A stretch of DNA of 41,102 nt from Hyphomicrobium sp. (GTDB lineage: Bacteria > Pseudomonadota > Alphaproteobacteria > Rhizobiales > Hyphomicrobiaceae). The DNA is taken from contig JALOTA010000009.1 of NCBI GenBank assembly GCA_025458125.1, forward strand, positions 1 through 41,102, in the 5' to 3' direction. Within the stretch, counting starts at the first letter, position 1. Each line of letters opens with the position of its first letter. The translations under genes and the position numbers were made by a program. The notes under the pieces were generated by a model. That model saw only the letters and a program-made list of their open reading frames with translations. It did not search any database and had not been told where the DNA came from. Shown one piece after another: positions 26,073 through 33,460 of this stretch.

Positions 26073-27080
26073 TCATATGAGCTTTGCCATGGCGACGGCT
26101 GTGTCGCTCATGCGGTTGGAGAAACCCCATTCGTTATCGTACCAGGAGAGGACGCGCACGAGCCGGCCATCCATGACCTTCGTCTGGTCGAGGTGGAAGA
26201 TCGAAGAGCGGCTGTCGTGGTTGAAGTCGGTGGAGACGTTGGGTTCATCGGTGACGCCCAGGACGCCTTTAAGCGGCCCGGCGGCTGCGTTGGTGATGGC
26301 CGCGTTAATCTCGTCTTTGGTCGTCTCGTTGCGGGCGATGAACTTGAAATCGACCACAGAGACGTTCGGGGTGGGAACGCGGATCGCGGTGCCGTCGAGG
26401 CGGCCGTTGAGTTCGGGAAGAACTAGGCCGACGGCCTTGGCCGCACCGGTCGAGGTCGGGATCATCGAAAGCGCGGCCGCGCGGGCGCGATAGAGATCCT
26501 TGTGCATGGTGTCGAGGGTGGGCTGATCACCGGTGTAGGAGTGGATCGTCGTCATGAACCCCTTGTCGATGCCGACAAGGTCGTTCAGCACCTTGGCGAC
26601 CGGCGCCAGACAGTTCGTCGTGCACGACGCGTTGGAAACGACCAGATGATCTTTCGACAGCTTGTCGTGATTGACGCCGTAGACAACCGTCAGGTCGGCA
26701 CCGTCGGCAGGAGCCGACACGAGCACGCGCTTTGCGCCGGCGGCGAGATGCGCCGCTGCCTTGTCCCTGGACGTGAAGATGCCCGTGCACTCCATCGCGA
26801 CGTCGACGCCCATCGCGGCATGGGGCAATTCCGCCGGGTTCTTGATTGCCGTGACCTTGATCGGGCCGGTGCCGACGTCGATCGTGTCACCTGAGACTGT
26901 CACTTTGCCGGGGAAGCGTCCGTGGACGCTATCGAAGCGCAGCAGGTGAGCATTTGTTTCTACAGGCCCGAGATCGTTGATGGCGACGACCTGAATATCG
27001 TTCCGGCCGCTTTCGACGATGGCTCGCAACACGTTGCGGCCAATGCGTCCAAAACCGTTGATCGCGACCTTCACTGCCAT
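26073..27080 (-). CDS. gap: Glyceraldehyde-3-phosphate dehydrogenase, type I
   Basis: The 335-residue enzyme starts [21 protein letters not shown], has the catalytic cysteine in [12 protein letters not shown] (C153), and ends [20 protein letters not shown]. Asp36 in VVAINDLG suggests a preference for NAD. It oxidises glyceraldehyde-3-phosphate in glycolysis and runs in reverse for gluconeogenesis or the Calvin cycle. It is followed by a hairpin and class I aldolase. Transketolase and pgk, often its neighbours, are absent here. Confidence 0.96.
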   Translation of the reverse strand: MAVKVAINGFGRIGRNVLRAIVESGRNDIQVVAINDLGPVETNAHLLRFDSVHGRFPGKVTVSGDTIDVGTGPIKVTAIKNPAELPHAAMGVDVAMECTGIFTSRDKAAAHLAAGAKRVLVSAPADGADLTVVYGVNHDKLSKDHLVVSNASCTTNCLAPVAKVLNDLVGIDKGFMTTIHSYTGDQPTLDTMHKDLYRARAAALSMIPTSTGAAKAVGLVLPELNGRLDGTAIRVPTPNVSVVDFKFIARNETTKDEINAAITNAAAGPLKGVLGVTDEPNVSTDFNHDSRSSIFHLDQTKVMDGRLVRVLSWYDNEWGFSNRMSDTAVAMAKLI

Positions 27081-27383
27081 CTCGTTCGTCCTTTCGACGT
27101 CTGGGGCCGTAGCGGATTGCTCGAATCTGCGGGGGGCGCCGTGGATACGAAGGCTCAGAGCCTTGTTTTTCGGGCCGCATTAAGTGGAGGCACCCCGTGC
27201 CTGTCAATGCGTCATCGGGATTAGTCCAGATGCAGGAATCCGACACTTGTGGCTTGTGTCGAGATTGGCGGCTGACGTTTGTTGCGCGCCACGTGCTTAA
27301 GACCTATGGTCAACGACTGGAAACGGGGGGCCGCGGCCGAGGGCAACGCGCGCCGCACCTTCGAACATCGATTGGGTTAGCCG
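27081..27383. other. Intergenic region upstream of gap
   Basis: These 303 bp lie between divergent genes and should contain the gap promoter on the minus strand. A plus-strand terminator-like hairpin is present (AAGGC-tcaga-GCCTT then gTTTTT, 27150-27170), although no plus-strand gene precedes it. No other structure was recognised. Confidence 0.45.
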
Positions 27384-27641
27384 ATGGTTCAACGTGCGCG
27401 AGAAGCGCGGGTGGGCGCGAAACGTGTCCCTTCGCGGAAGGATCAGTCTTTATCGTCCGTCAACGTGCCCGATCCGGCGCAACGGCTGCAGATGGTCGAA
27501 GCGGAGAGGGATAGGCTGAAGGAGCGGCTTCAGGAAGCCGAGGCGCGGATCGCTGCGCTGGAGAAAGCGCGAACGCTGGTCGTCAATAGGATCGACTGGT
27601 TGATCGACACGCTCGATTCCGCACTCGAAAAGAGAATCTGA
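27384..27641 (+). CDS. Small coiled-coil hypothetical protein
   Basis: The product is up to 85 residues. The first 28 are basic and low in similarity; the rest (PAQRLQMVEAERDRLKERLQEAEARIAALEKARTLVVNRIDWLIDTLDSALEKR) is a clear heptad coiled coil. The start is uncertain because no good ribosome site is visible before the ATG. In related bacteria small coiled-coil proteins (DUF4164, ZapA) sit next to gap/tkt, but I cannot confirm this is one of them. It is divergent from gap and convergent with the EF-hand gene. Confidence 0.65.
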   Translation: MVQRAREARVGAKRVPSRKDQSLSSVNVPDPAQRLQMVEAERDRLKERLQEAEARIAALEKARTLVVNRIDWLIDTLDSALEKRI

Positions 27642-27661
27642 ACAGCGCACGTCAGTGAATA

Positions 27662-27684
27662 GGCGTGAGGCCATGCCTCACGCC
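27662..27684. terminator. Bidirectional terminator-like hairpin
   Basis: GGCGTGAGGC-cat-GCCTCACGCC is a perfect 10-bp stem with a 3-nt loop, placed between the stops of two convergent genes. No long T run flanks it on either side, so termination may be weak or need other factors. Confidence 0.6.
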
Positions 27685-27701
27685 GTTCTCGAATTTCACA
27701 C

Positions 27702-28115
27702 TTACATCAGCACGCGCAGCAGACGGCGGCCGGCCAGCGAATTGAGCTCGCGGCAGTCGATGGTGCCGTCGTCGTCACGGTTGGCGCGCTCGAAGCGATG
27801 CTTCACGAGCGCCAGGAATTCGTGCTTGTCGAGCGTGCGGTCGCGATCCGGATTGAAACGGGCGATCGAGAGAATACCGACGCGGCCGCGCAATTCGGCG
27901 GCGTCGAGTGTGCCATCGTGGTCGGGATCGAGGGTGTGGAAAAGGCGAACAGCCGCGCGGCGGGCCTCATGCCAGTCGATCGTGCCGTCGTGATCGGGGT
28001 TCAGCGCGGACAGTTCCGCTTTGCAGTCACCGCGGTGGCCGGCAGACGCCGGGGCAATGATGGCCGAAGCCGCGATGGCGGCGGCGGCCAAGAGTGATGA
28101 AAGGGTCATTCTCAT
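27702..28115 (-). CDS. Secreted EF-hand calcium-binding protein (four EF-hands)
   Basis: The product is 137 residues from the ATG at 28115, chosen for its GGAAGG ribosome site. A signal peptide (MTLSSLLAAAAIAASAIIAPASA) leads a periplasmic or secreted domain. Four 12-residue calcium loops are visible: NPDHDGTIDWHE, DPDHDGTLDAAE, NPDRDRTLDKHE and NRDDDGTIDCRE. The third has Arg in place of the usual Gly at position 6 and may bind poorly. The fourth contains a cysteine near the -Z end. It may act as a calcium buffer or sensor in the envelope, but no partner gene is visible. Confidence 0.9.
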   Translation of the reverse strand: MRMTLSSLLAAAAIAASAIIAPASAGHRGDCKAELSALNPDHDGTIDWHEARRAAVRLFHTLDPDHDGTLDAAELRGRVGILSIARFNPDRDRTLDKHEFLALVKHRFERANRDDDGTIDCRELNSLAGRRLLRVLM

Positions 28116-28276
28116 TGTGTAAAACCTTCCGTTGCTCATGTCGTTAGGTGTGTCTGTTGCGACGGCGACTGAATACTCCCGCTAACGCTTACGTCCAATC
28201 AAGTCTGAGTGCGGCAAACTGGCGAAAGTGGCTAACCTCCCGCCTGGGGCTCGATTTTTGTGCATGAGACGCCTAC

Positions 28277-28404
28277 AGTGATCGGGCTGCGGGGTTCGTC
28301 AGGAACACATGAATCTCCAGGGCCTATAAGATCTGCCAGGGAGCTGTCCCTGTCCGGAGCCGTGGTTCCGGGCACACGGCGCCCCCAACGGCCACCGCGG
28401 CACT
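28277..28404 (+). ncRNA. ssrS: Probable 6S RNA (ssrS), approximate ends
   Basis: The 306-bp gap before the 5-formyl-THF cyclo-ligase gene, the place where 6S RNA lies in many proteobacteria, contains a rod-like candidate. The ends pair: AGTG-atcggg-CTGCGG with CCGCGG-CACT. Inside is ggttcgtcagg next to an open region, and the tip contains CAGGGA-gctg-TCCCTG and GCCGTG...CACGGC helices. This resembles alphaproteobacterial 6S RNAs as I remember them. 6S RNA binds the sigma-70 RNA polymerase holoenzyme. I could not run a covariance model, and the ends are estimates. Confidence 0.55.
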
Positions 28405-28445
28405 TATTTCCCCTCTCTCCGCCTTGCAAACCCGAGGACGTACCG

Positions 28446-29099
28446 TTGACCGACGCGCTGCCCGATTCCGAAACGATAAAGTCGGAAAAAAAGGCGCTGC
28501 GTAGTCTCATGAAGGCGGTCCGCGCCGAGGCGGTCGCAGCGCACGGCGCTGCTGCTGCGGTGCGGCTGGCCGAACTTGGGATCGGCTTTGCGGGTCGGCC
28601 GCCTCCCGCCTGGGTTTCCGGTTTCCTGCCGATCGGAGAGGAACTTGATCCCACGCCGCTGATGCTGCGGCTCGCCGGACTGGGGTATGGCCTGTGCCTG
28701 CCTGTCATGGAGGCCAAGGGCAAGCCGCTTCTCTTCCGGGCGTGGTCACCGGGCGATCCTTTGGAGGAAGTGACATGGGGCATCCGTGAACCGCGAGCGT
28801 CCGCGCCTCACGTCGAACCGGATGTTCTTCTCAGTCCGCTTCTGGCGTGCGATCCGGCCGGTTATCGTCTGGGATATGGTGGAGGCTTCTACGACCGGAC
28901 GCTGTCGCGCCTGCGTTCGCTGAAGCCTGTCGTTGCCATTGGGCTGGCCCTGGACGAGCAAATGGTCGACGCGGTGCCTCATGCCGATTATGACGAGCGG
29001 CTGGATTGGGTCCTGACACCGTCGGGGCCGCGGCGTTGCGGATCGCGTCGGGCGGTCCGGCCGGAAGGTCGTGGCGGAGCTGCTGCCGCAGTTGCGTGA
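28446..29099 (+). CDS. 5-formyltetrahydrofolate cyclo-ligase family protein
   Basis: The product is about 217 residues from TTG 28446 with a GAGGA ribosome site. The track ORF extends upstream through the 6S candidate and is rejected. Features are KKALRSLMKAVRAEAVAAHG, GFLPIGEELDPTPLMLRL and the family signature DPAGYRLGYGGGFYDRTL. It recycles 5-formyl-THF to 5,10-methenyl-THF with ATP. The normal C-terminus should end near LDWVLTPSGPRRCG. Here the frame runs on for about 15 residues (SRRAVRPEGRGGAAAAVA) that are simply ymdB read out of frame, suggesting the original stop was lost. Confidence 0.88.
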   Translation: MTDALPDSETIKSEKKALRSLMKAVRAEAVAAHGAAAAVRLAELGIGFAGRPPPAWVSGFLPIGEELDPTPLMLRLAGLGYGLCLPVMEAKGKPLLFRAWSPGDPLEEVTWGIREPRASAPHVEPDVLLSPLLACDPAGYRLGYGGGFYDRTLSRLRSLKPVVAIGLALDEQMVDAVPHADYDERLDWVLTPSGPRRCGSRRAVRPEGRGGAAAAVA

Positions 29100-29856
29100 G
29101 CGCTGGGCGCTCGACTGCGTGGTGATCAATGCCGAAAATGCGGCCGGGGGCTTCGGCATCACCGAGAGCATCCTGGAAGATCTGATCGATGCCGGTGCGG
29201 ATGCCGTGACGCTTGGCAACCATGCCTTCGACCAGAAAGACGCCCTGGTGTTCATCAACCGGCAGCCGCGTCTGGTGCGTCCCATCAATTTTCCCAAGGG
29301 CACGCCGGGGCGCGGTGCGGCGCTTGTCCGGCTGAGAAACGGAGCCGACGTACTGGTCATCAACGCGATGGGCCGGGTTTTCATGACGGAACTCGATTGC
29401 CCGTTCCGCGCCATCGACAACGAACTCTCGGCCTGCCAGCTGAAGCAGGGGGCCGATGCCATCCTGATCGATTTCCACGCCGAAGCCACCAGCGAGAAAC
29501 AGGCGCTGGGGCTGTTCGTCGATGGACGGGCCAGCGTCGTGGTGGGAACGCACACGCACACGCCGACGGCGGATGAACGGGTTTTGCCGTCGGGCACGGC
29601 CTACATGTCCGATGCCGGTATGACGGGCGACTACAATTCCGTTCTCGGGATGGACAGCGAAGAGCCGCTCAATCGCTTTCTCACGCGCATTCCCCGCGAA
29701 CGGTTCGAGCCGTCGAACGGCGCCGGGACGCTGGCGGGGCTGGCCGTCGAGATCGACGACAGGACGGGACTGGCGGTCTGGGCGCGTGGCGTCCGGCTCG
29801 CGGGGGCGCTGCAGCCGTCCGCTTCGCTCCCATGGGACGTGCAGACAACCGCCTGA
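29071..29856 (+). CDS. YmdB/TIGR00282 family metallophosphoesterase, N-terminus apparently lost
   Basis: The 261-residue ORF matches the family: VVINAENAAGGFGITESI, AVTLGNHAFDQKDAL, and VVVGTHTHTPTADERVLPSGTAYMSDAGMTGDYNSVLGMD. Members are cyclic-nucleotide phosphodiesterases with a two-metal site. They should begin like MRxLFLGDVVGRSGR. The same frame upstream of the GTG does encode ADRVGRSGRKV (from 29038), including the metal-binding Asp, but no ATG, GTG or TTG lies between the in-frame stop at 29014 and 29071. The first strand and start codon are therefore missing. The usable start at 29071 removes the first metal ligand, so function is doubtful. Confidence 0.8.
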   Translation: MAELLPQLRERWALDCVVINAENAAGGFGITESILEDLIDAGADAVTLGNHAFDQKDALVFINRQPRLVRPINFPKGTPGRGAALVRLRNGADVLVINAMGRVFMTELDCPFRAIDNELSACQLKQGADAILIDFHAEATSEKQALGLFVDGRASVVVGTHTHTPTADERVLPSGTAYMSDAGMTGDYNSVLGMDSEEPLNRFLTRIPRERFEPSNGAGTLAGLAVEIDDRTGLAVWARGVRLAGALQPSASLPWDVQTTA

Positions 29857-29865
29857 AAACGATGG

Positions 29866-30057
29866 CGGCTCGGTGTTCCTGTGGAACCGACCGAGCCGCT
29901 CGGGTTGGGCGAGAGATTTTACGTCGTGGCTTCGAGCATCGAGATGAAGAGCGGGCCTCTTCATCGGGATGGGGCAGGTCGAACAGACCCGCCGTTTGGT
30001 GCGACTGCCTGCTGGGCAGCTCCGGCAGTCCCCTGTGAGAAGGTGCGAATCACCTTC
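29866..30057 (+). ncRNA. Candidate structured RNA: five consecutive hairpins
   Basis: The 332-bp gap between ymdB and yebC (29857-30188) holds five hairpins in a row: 29866-29898 (CGGCTCGGT+GTTCC with GGAAC, cg, ACCGAGCCG), 29943-29965 (GATGAAGAG/CTCTTCATC), 29973-29993 (GGCaGGTC/GACCcGCC), 30003-30030 (GACTGCC/GGCAGTC with an inner GCT/AGC) and 30039-30057 (GAAGGTG/CACCTTC). No coding potential was seen. It could be an unknown small RNA, a leader or processed intergenic RNA, or a cluster of palindromic repeats. The strand is assumed from the flanking genes. Confidence 0.45.
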
Positions 30058-30083
30058 CGAGGCCAGAGTCTCGACGGCAATGG

Positions 30084-30098
30084 TTAACAAATGGTTAA
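30084..30098. promoter_or_regulatory. CtrA-type box upstream of yebC
   Basis: TTAA-caaatgg-TTAA is an exact match to the CtrA consensus TTAA-N7-TTAA. It lies within a direct repeat ATGGTTAAC...ATGGTTAAC of period 11, each copy containing the reverse complement of TTAACCAT. It is 90 bp before the yebC ATG. Confidence 0.7.
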
Positions 30099-30188
30099 CG
30101 CGCCACAGCCGCGGCGGGCTTGACCGGCGCCGCCGGGTCGCTCGATAACGCCTACTCTTCCCAACTCTCAAGATCGACGGGACCCGCC

Positions 30189-30938
30189 ATGGCCGGCCAT
30201 TCAGCCTTCAAGAACATCATGCATAAGAAGGGCCGGGCGGATGCCGCCCGATCCAAGATGTTCGCCAAGCTGTCACGTGAAATTACCGTTGCCGCAAAGC
30301 TCGGCAGTCCGGACCCTGCCATGAACCCGCGCCTGCGTCTGGCCATCCAGGACGCGCGTGCGGAGAACATGCCGAAGGACAACATCGAACGTGCCATCAA
30401 GAAGGCGGCGGGTAACGAAACGGAGAATTACGAGAACGTGCGCTACGAAGGCTACGCGCCGGGCGGCGTCGCCGTGATCGTGGAAGCCCTGACCGATAAC
30501 CGCAACCGCACGGGGGGCGTGGTGCGATCCGTGTTCACCAAGTACGGCGGCAATCTCGGGTCGACGGGTTCGGTGAGCCACATGTTCCAGCACGTGGGTG
30601 AAATCACATACAAGCCCGCCGCAGGTACGGCGGATACGGTTCTGGAAGCGGCCATCGAGTGTGGTGCGGACGACGTGCAGTCGGATGAGAACGGCCATCT
30701 CATCACCTGTGCCTTCGATACGCTCGGAACGGTTGCCGGCGCGCTGGAAGAGAAGCTGGGGCAGCCGCAAAGCGTCAAATCTGTCTGGAAGCCGGGGCTT
30801 ACGACTCCGGTGGAGGAAGACGCGGCGCAGTCGATCATGAAAATGATCGCGGCGCTGGAAGACGACGACGACGTTCAGAACGTGTTTGCGAACTTCGAAA
30901 TCTCCGATGAAATCATGAAGCGGCTCACCGCGGCCTGA
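30189..30938 (+). CDS. YebC/PmpR family DNA-binding regulatory / translation protein
   Basis: The product is 249 residues from the ATG at 30189 ([32 protein letters not shown]), the canonical YebC start; the longer track frame is rejected. Further hallmarks are [17 protein letters not shown] and a C-terminal acidic region [14 protein letters not shown]. The family was described as transcriptional regulators and more recently as ribosome-associated factors easing translation of difficult sequences. The gene precedes ruvC, as in many bacteria, with a gap of 43 bp. A CtrA-like box lies upstream. Confidence 0.94.
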   Translation: MAGHSAFKNIMHKKGRADAARSKMFAKLSREITVAAKLGSPDPAMNPRLRLAIQDARAENMPKDNIERAIKKAAGNETENYENVRYEGYAPGGVAVIVEALTDNRNRTGGVVRSVFTKYGGNLGSTGSVSHMFQHVGEITYKPAAGTADTVLEAAIECGADDVQSDENGHLITCAFDTLGTVAGALEEKLGQPQSVKSVWKPGLTTPVEEDAAQSIMKMIAALEDDDDVQNVFANFEISDEIMKRLTAA

Positions 30939-30981
30939 ACGCGACAGCCGCGAATCAAAGGCCGTGTTATGCGTGCCAGTC

Positions 30982-31506
30982 ATGAGCGGCACGACAACAC
31001 GTATTCTGGGATTGGACCCGGGACTGAGGCGCACGGGATGGGGCGTCATCGACAGCGACGGCGTGCGCCTCAGTTATGTCGCATCGGGTATTATCACATC
31101 CGACGGCGACGACGAACTGGCGTACCGGCTTGCCGAACTCTATCGCGGCATTGCCGCGGTGATCGCTGCGCATGACCCCGTCGAGGTCGCGGTGGAAGAG
31201 ACGTTTGTGAACGAAAACCCGCGCTCGACGCTGAAGCTCGGACAGGCCCGTGGGATGGCCCTGCTGGCGCCCGCCATGAAGGGATTGCTGGTGGCTGAAT
31301 ACACGCCGAACCTCATCAAGAAGAGTGTGGTCGGCGCGGGGCACGCCGAGAAACACCAGATCCAGGCGATGATCAGCTTTCTGTTGCCGCGCGCAAAATT
31401 CGATAACGCGGACGAGGCGGACGCCTTGGCAATTGCGATTTGCCACGCGAGCCACCGTGCTGCGCGGGCGCTTGCCAGGCGCGTCGCCAGGGAGGCCGCC
31501 CGATGA
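30982..31506 (+). CDS. ruvC: Crossover junction endodeoxyribonuclease RuvC
   Basis: The product is 174 residues from the ATG at 30982. A GTG 18 bp upstream is possible but less family-like. Catalytic acidic motifs are [14 protein letters not shown] (D12), [25 protein letters not shown] and [13 protein letters not shown]. It cuts Holliday junctions during recombination repair, guided by RuvAB. The stop overlaps the ruvA start (ATGA), so the two are coupled. Confidence 0.95.
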   Translation: MSGTTTRILGLDPGLRRTGWGVIDSDGVRLSYVASGIITSDGDDELAYRLAELYRGIAAVIAAHDPVEVAVEETFVNENPRSTLKLGQARGMALLAPAMKGLLVAEYTPNLIKKSVVGAGHAEKHQIQAMISFLLPRAKFDNADEADALAIAICHASHRAARALARRVAREAAR

Positions 31507-32129
31507 TTGGCAAGCTCAAAGGCGTTGTGGATGCGATTGGGGAATCGCACGCCATCATCGACGTGAACGGGGTCGGCTACGAGGTGCAGCTATCGGTGCG
31601 CACACTGCGCAACCTCCGCCTCCAGGAAACGGCGAGCCTCACCATCGATACGCACGTCCGCGAGGACGCCATCCGTCTTTACGGTTTCACGAGCGAAATC
31701 GAGCGCAGCTGGTTCCGCACGTTGCAGACGGTACAGGGCGTGGGATCGAAGGTGGCTCTCGGCGTGCTCGGCGTCTTGTCGACAAACGATCTGGCAAACG
31801 CGATCGCACTTCAGAATTGGGCCGCCGTAGAGCAGGCGCCCGGGGTCGGAAAGAAACTCGCCCAGCGGATCGTGGCGGAGCTGAAGGACAAAGCGCCGGC
31901 GCTTTCGGTCGCGGGGCTCGACGTGGCTGCTGCCGCAAAGGGCACGACGGCAGGGACCGATGTTGCCGGGGAAGGCCTGGCGGCGGCGGAAGCAATCTCA
32001 GCGCTCTCCAACCTCGGCTATAATCCGGGGCAAGCGTCGGCGGCTGTCGCTGCCGCGCTGAAAGAACTCGGCGCCGGAGCCGATACCGCTCAGCTGATCC
32101 GTCGCGGTCTGAAGGAACTTTCGCGCTGA
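31503..32129 (+). CDS. ruvA: Holliday junction branch migration protein RuvA
   Basis: The product is 208 residues from the ATG overlapping the ruvC stop. Domain I starts [31 protein letters not shown]. Helix-hairpin-helix motifs follow ([17 protein letters not shown] and [21 protein letters not shown]). A flexible Ala/Gly-rich linker leads to domain III ([23 protein letters not shown]), which contacts RuvB. RuvA binds the junction as a tetramer. ruvB is not adjacent here: three small genes stand between. Confidence 0.95.
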   Translation: MIGKLKGVVDAIGESHAIIDVNGVGYEVQLSVRTLRNLRLQETASLTIDTHVREDAIRLYGFTSEIERSWFRTLQTVQGVGSKVALGVLGVLSTNDLANAIALQNWAAVEQAPGVGKKLAQRIVAELKDKAPALSVAGLDVAAAAKGTTAGTDVAGEGLAAAEAISALSNLGYNPGQASAAVAAALKELGAGADTAQLIRRGLKELSR

Positions 32130-32146
32130 ACCCAGCAAGGACCCCC

Positions 32147-32374
32147 ATGCGTACTGCTGCGTTGCTCATCGGTCTGGTTTGGATAGCGGCCGTGCTTTGG
32201 TACGGATGGACGACGCTCCCGCACCTGCCACTGGATGTCAGCGCCAGCGACCCGGCGACCGCCGCCGCGCTTCAGTCCGCTCAACTGAAGCACGTCCTGC
32301 TTTATGCCGCCGTAGCCTTGCTGCCGGCAGGAGCTCTCATCTGGCTCGGCGGCCGCGTCGGATCATCCGATTAA
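32147..32374 (+). CDS. Small two-helix membrane protein
   Basis: The 75-residue protein has a membrane helix at residues 3-20 (TAALLIGLVWIAAVLWYG) and another at about 48-67 (KHVLLYAAVALLPAGALIWLG), joined by a polar loop. The ribosome site AAGGA precedes the ATG. I do not recognise the family. It lies 17 bp after ruvA and probably shares its transcript. Its stop codon falls inside the CtrA-like box that precedes the PilZ gene. Confidence 0.75.
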   Translation: MRTAALLIGLVWIAAVLWYGWTTLPHLPLDVSASDPATAAALQSAQLKHVLLYAAVALLPAGALIWLGGRVGSSD

Positions 32375-32385
32375 GTCTCTATTAA
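32371..32385. promoter_or_regulatory. CtrA-type box upstream of the PilZ gene
   Basis: TTAA-gtctcta-TTAA exactly matches TTAA-N7-TTAA. It begins at the stop codon of the small membrane protein gene and ends 100 bp before the proposed start of the PilZ-domain gene. Confidence 0.65.
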
Positions 32386-32485
32386 TCAAAACGCTGAGCA
32401 GTTCCTTAAGGTCTTGCCAACGATTATGGCGTGCGGGGCGGAGAGGGCCTCGCTGTCTTTCGATCTGCGGGGAGGCTTTGTTTCC

Positions 32486-32854
32486 ATGATCCTCGGACCT
32501 GTTGCGCTGCCGGGAACTGTGCCACAGCAAAGCGACTTGGACTCGCTGGAAGACAGTGAGCGGCGTATTGCGCGCCGAAAGGCAGCCGGAACCAGTGCCG
32601 TGATCTTGAGCCCATCGGTCAGCGTGCCGATTTCCTGTCTCGTCAGGGACTATTCTCCGACCGGCGCGCGGCTGGAAATCGTCGCCACTCCTGAAAATCT
32701 GCTCGGGGGCCGGGTCAAACTGCCTGCTCATTTCAAGCTCCAGATGCGGCTGGACCGCATGGAAATGGATTGCGCCATCATGTGGCGGCGCGGCGCGTTC
32801 GTCGGCGTGAAATTCCTCGCGACACCGCGTGTCGTCGGCAAAAACGGGCGCTGA
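32486..32854 (+). CDS. PilZ-domain protein (putative c-di-GMP receptor)
   Basis: The product is 122 residues from the ATG at 32486, which follows GGGGAGG; the track start is earlier and has no ribosome site. The PilZ signature is visible in two parts: ERRIARRKAAG (the RxxxR-type element, around residues 24-34) and DYSPTGARLEIV (D/NxSxxG element). Single-domain PilZ proteins bind cyclic di-GMP and alter motility or surface properties. The CtrA-like box upstream suggests cell-cycle control. Confidence 0.82.
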   Translation: MILGPVALPGTVPQQSDLDSLEDSERRIARRKAAGTSAVILSPSVSVPISCLVRDYSPTGARLEIVATPENLLGGRVKLPAHFKLQMRLDRMEMDCAIMWRRGAFVGVKFLATPRVVGKNGR

Positions 32855-32881
32855 GCGAACTCCGCCATTTCGAGGACATCG

Positions 32882-33445
32882 TTGGCGCCCATGGTGCCGG
32901 GGCTTGTCGTCCCGATCCTGGAACCTGTCATCCCGATCGTCATGTCATTGAACGTCTTGCCGACCTTCGCCCTGCGCCTCTGGTCTCTTGTCCGGGCGGT
33001 TCTTCCGACCATTCTGGTGTTTCTGGTCGTCGGTCCCATTGCCGGGTACTTCGCGATCTTCCTGCCGATTTCACTGACCGCCGTGCCCGGGACCTTGGGG
33101 ACCGTGCAGGGATTGCTGGGTATGGTGGCGATGATGCCGATCGGAATCCCGATGGCCTATGTAATGGGCTACGTGCCTGCCGTCGTGACGGGAGCAGTGG
33201 TGGCGGCGCTCGACTGCATCTTCGACTGGCGGGGATACCGGGTGCCTGTGGCCATCGTGCTGGGTTGCTCGATCACCGTTCTGCTTCTCTACCGGTTGAT
33301 CGAATCCGACATCGCGATGGACGACGGTCAGTATTCCACCGCGCTGGTCGTCGCCGGCGCGACCGGTGCAATAGCGGCCGGGGTCTCTGCACTCCTGGCG
33401 CCCCGGCGCATTCCGGCCCCGCGGCTTGACGCAGGCAGCGAATAG
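32882..33445 (+). CDS. Hypothetical integral membrane protein
   Basis: The product is up to 187 residues with four or five membrane segments (for example VLPTILVFLVVGPIAGYFAIFLPISL and VPVAIVLGCSITVLLLYRLIE). The start is uncertain: TTG 32882 has a GAGGA ribosome site, while ATG 32942 (MSLNVLPTFALRLW) would give a more usual N-terminus. I do not recognise the family. It sits between the PilZ gene and ruvB, 15 bp before the latter, so it is probably co-transcribed with ruvB. Confidence 0.7.
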   Translation: MAPMVPGLVVPILEPVIPIVMSLNVLPTFALRLWSLVRAVLPTILVFLVVGPIAGYFAIFLPISLTAVPGTLGTVQGLLGMVAMMPIGIPMAYVMGYVPAVVTGAVVAALDCIFDWRGYRVPVAIVLGCSITVLLLYRLIESDIAMDDGQYSTALVVAGATGAIAAGVSALLAPRRIPAPRLDAGSE

Positions 33446-33460
33446 AGCCACGAACAAAAC

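Noticed and set aside
30036-30060. tRNA T-arm-like GGTGCGAATCACC
   Set aside because: No acceptor, D or anticodon arms and no CCA end in register; treated as one hairpin of the structured region.
28831-30171. 446-residue minus-strand ORF covering ymdB and the hairpin region
   Set aside because: Antisense shadow with no recognisable domain; it does not explain the hairpins.
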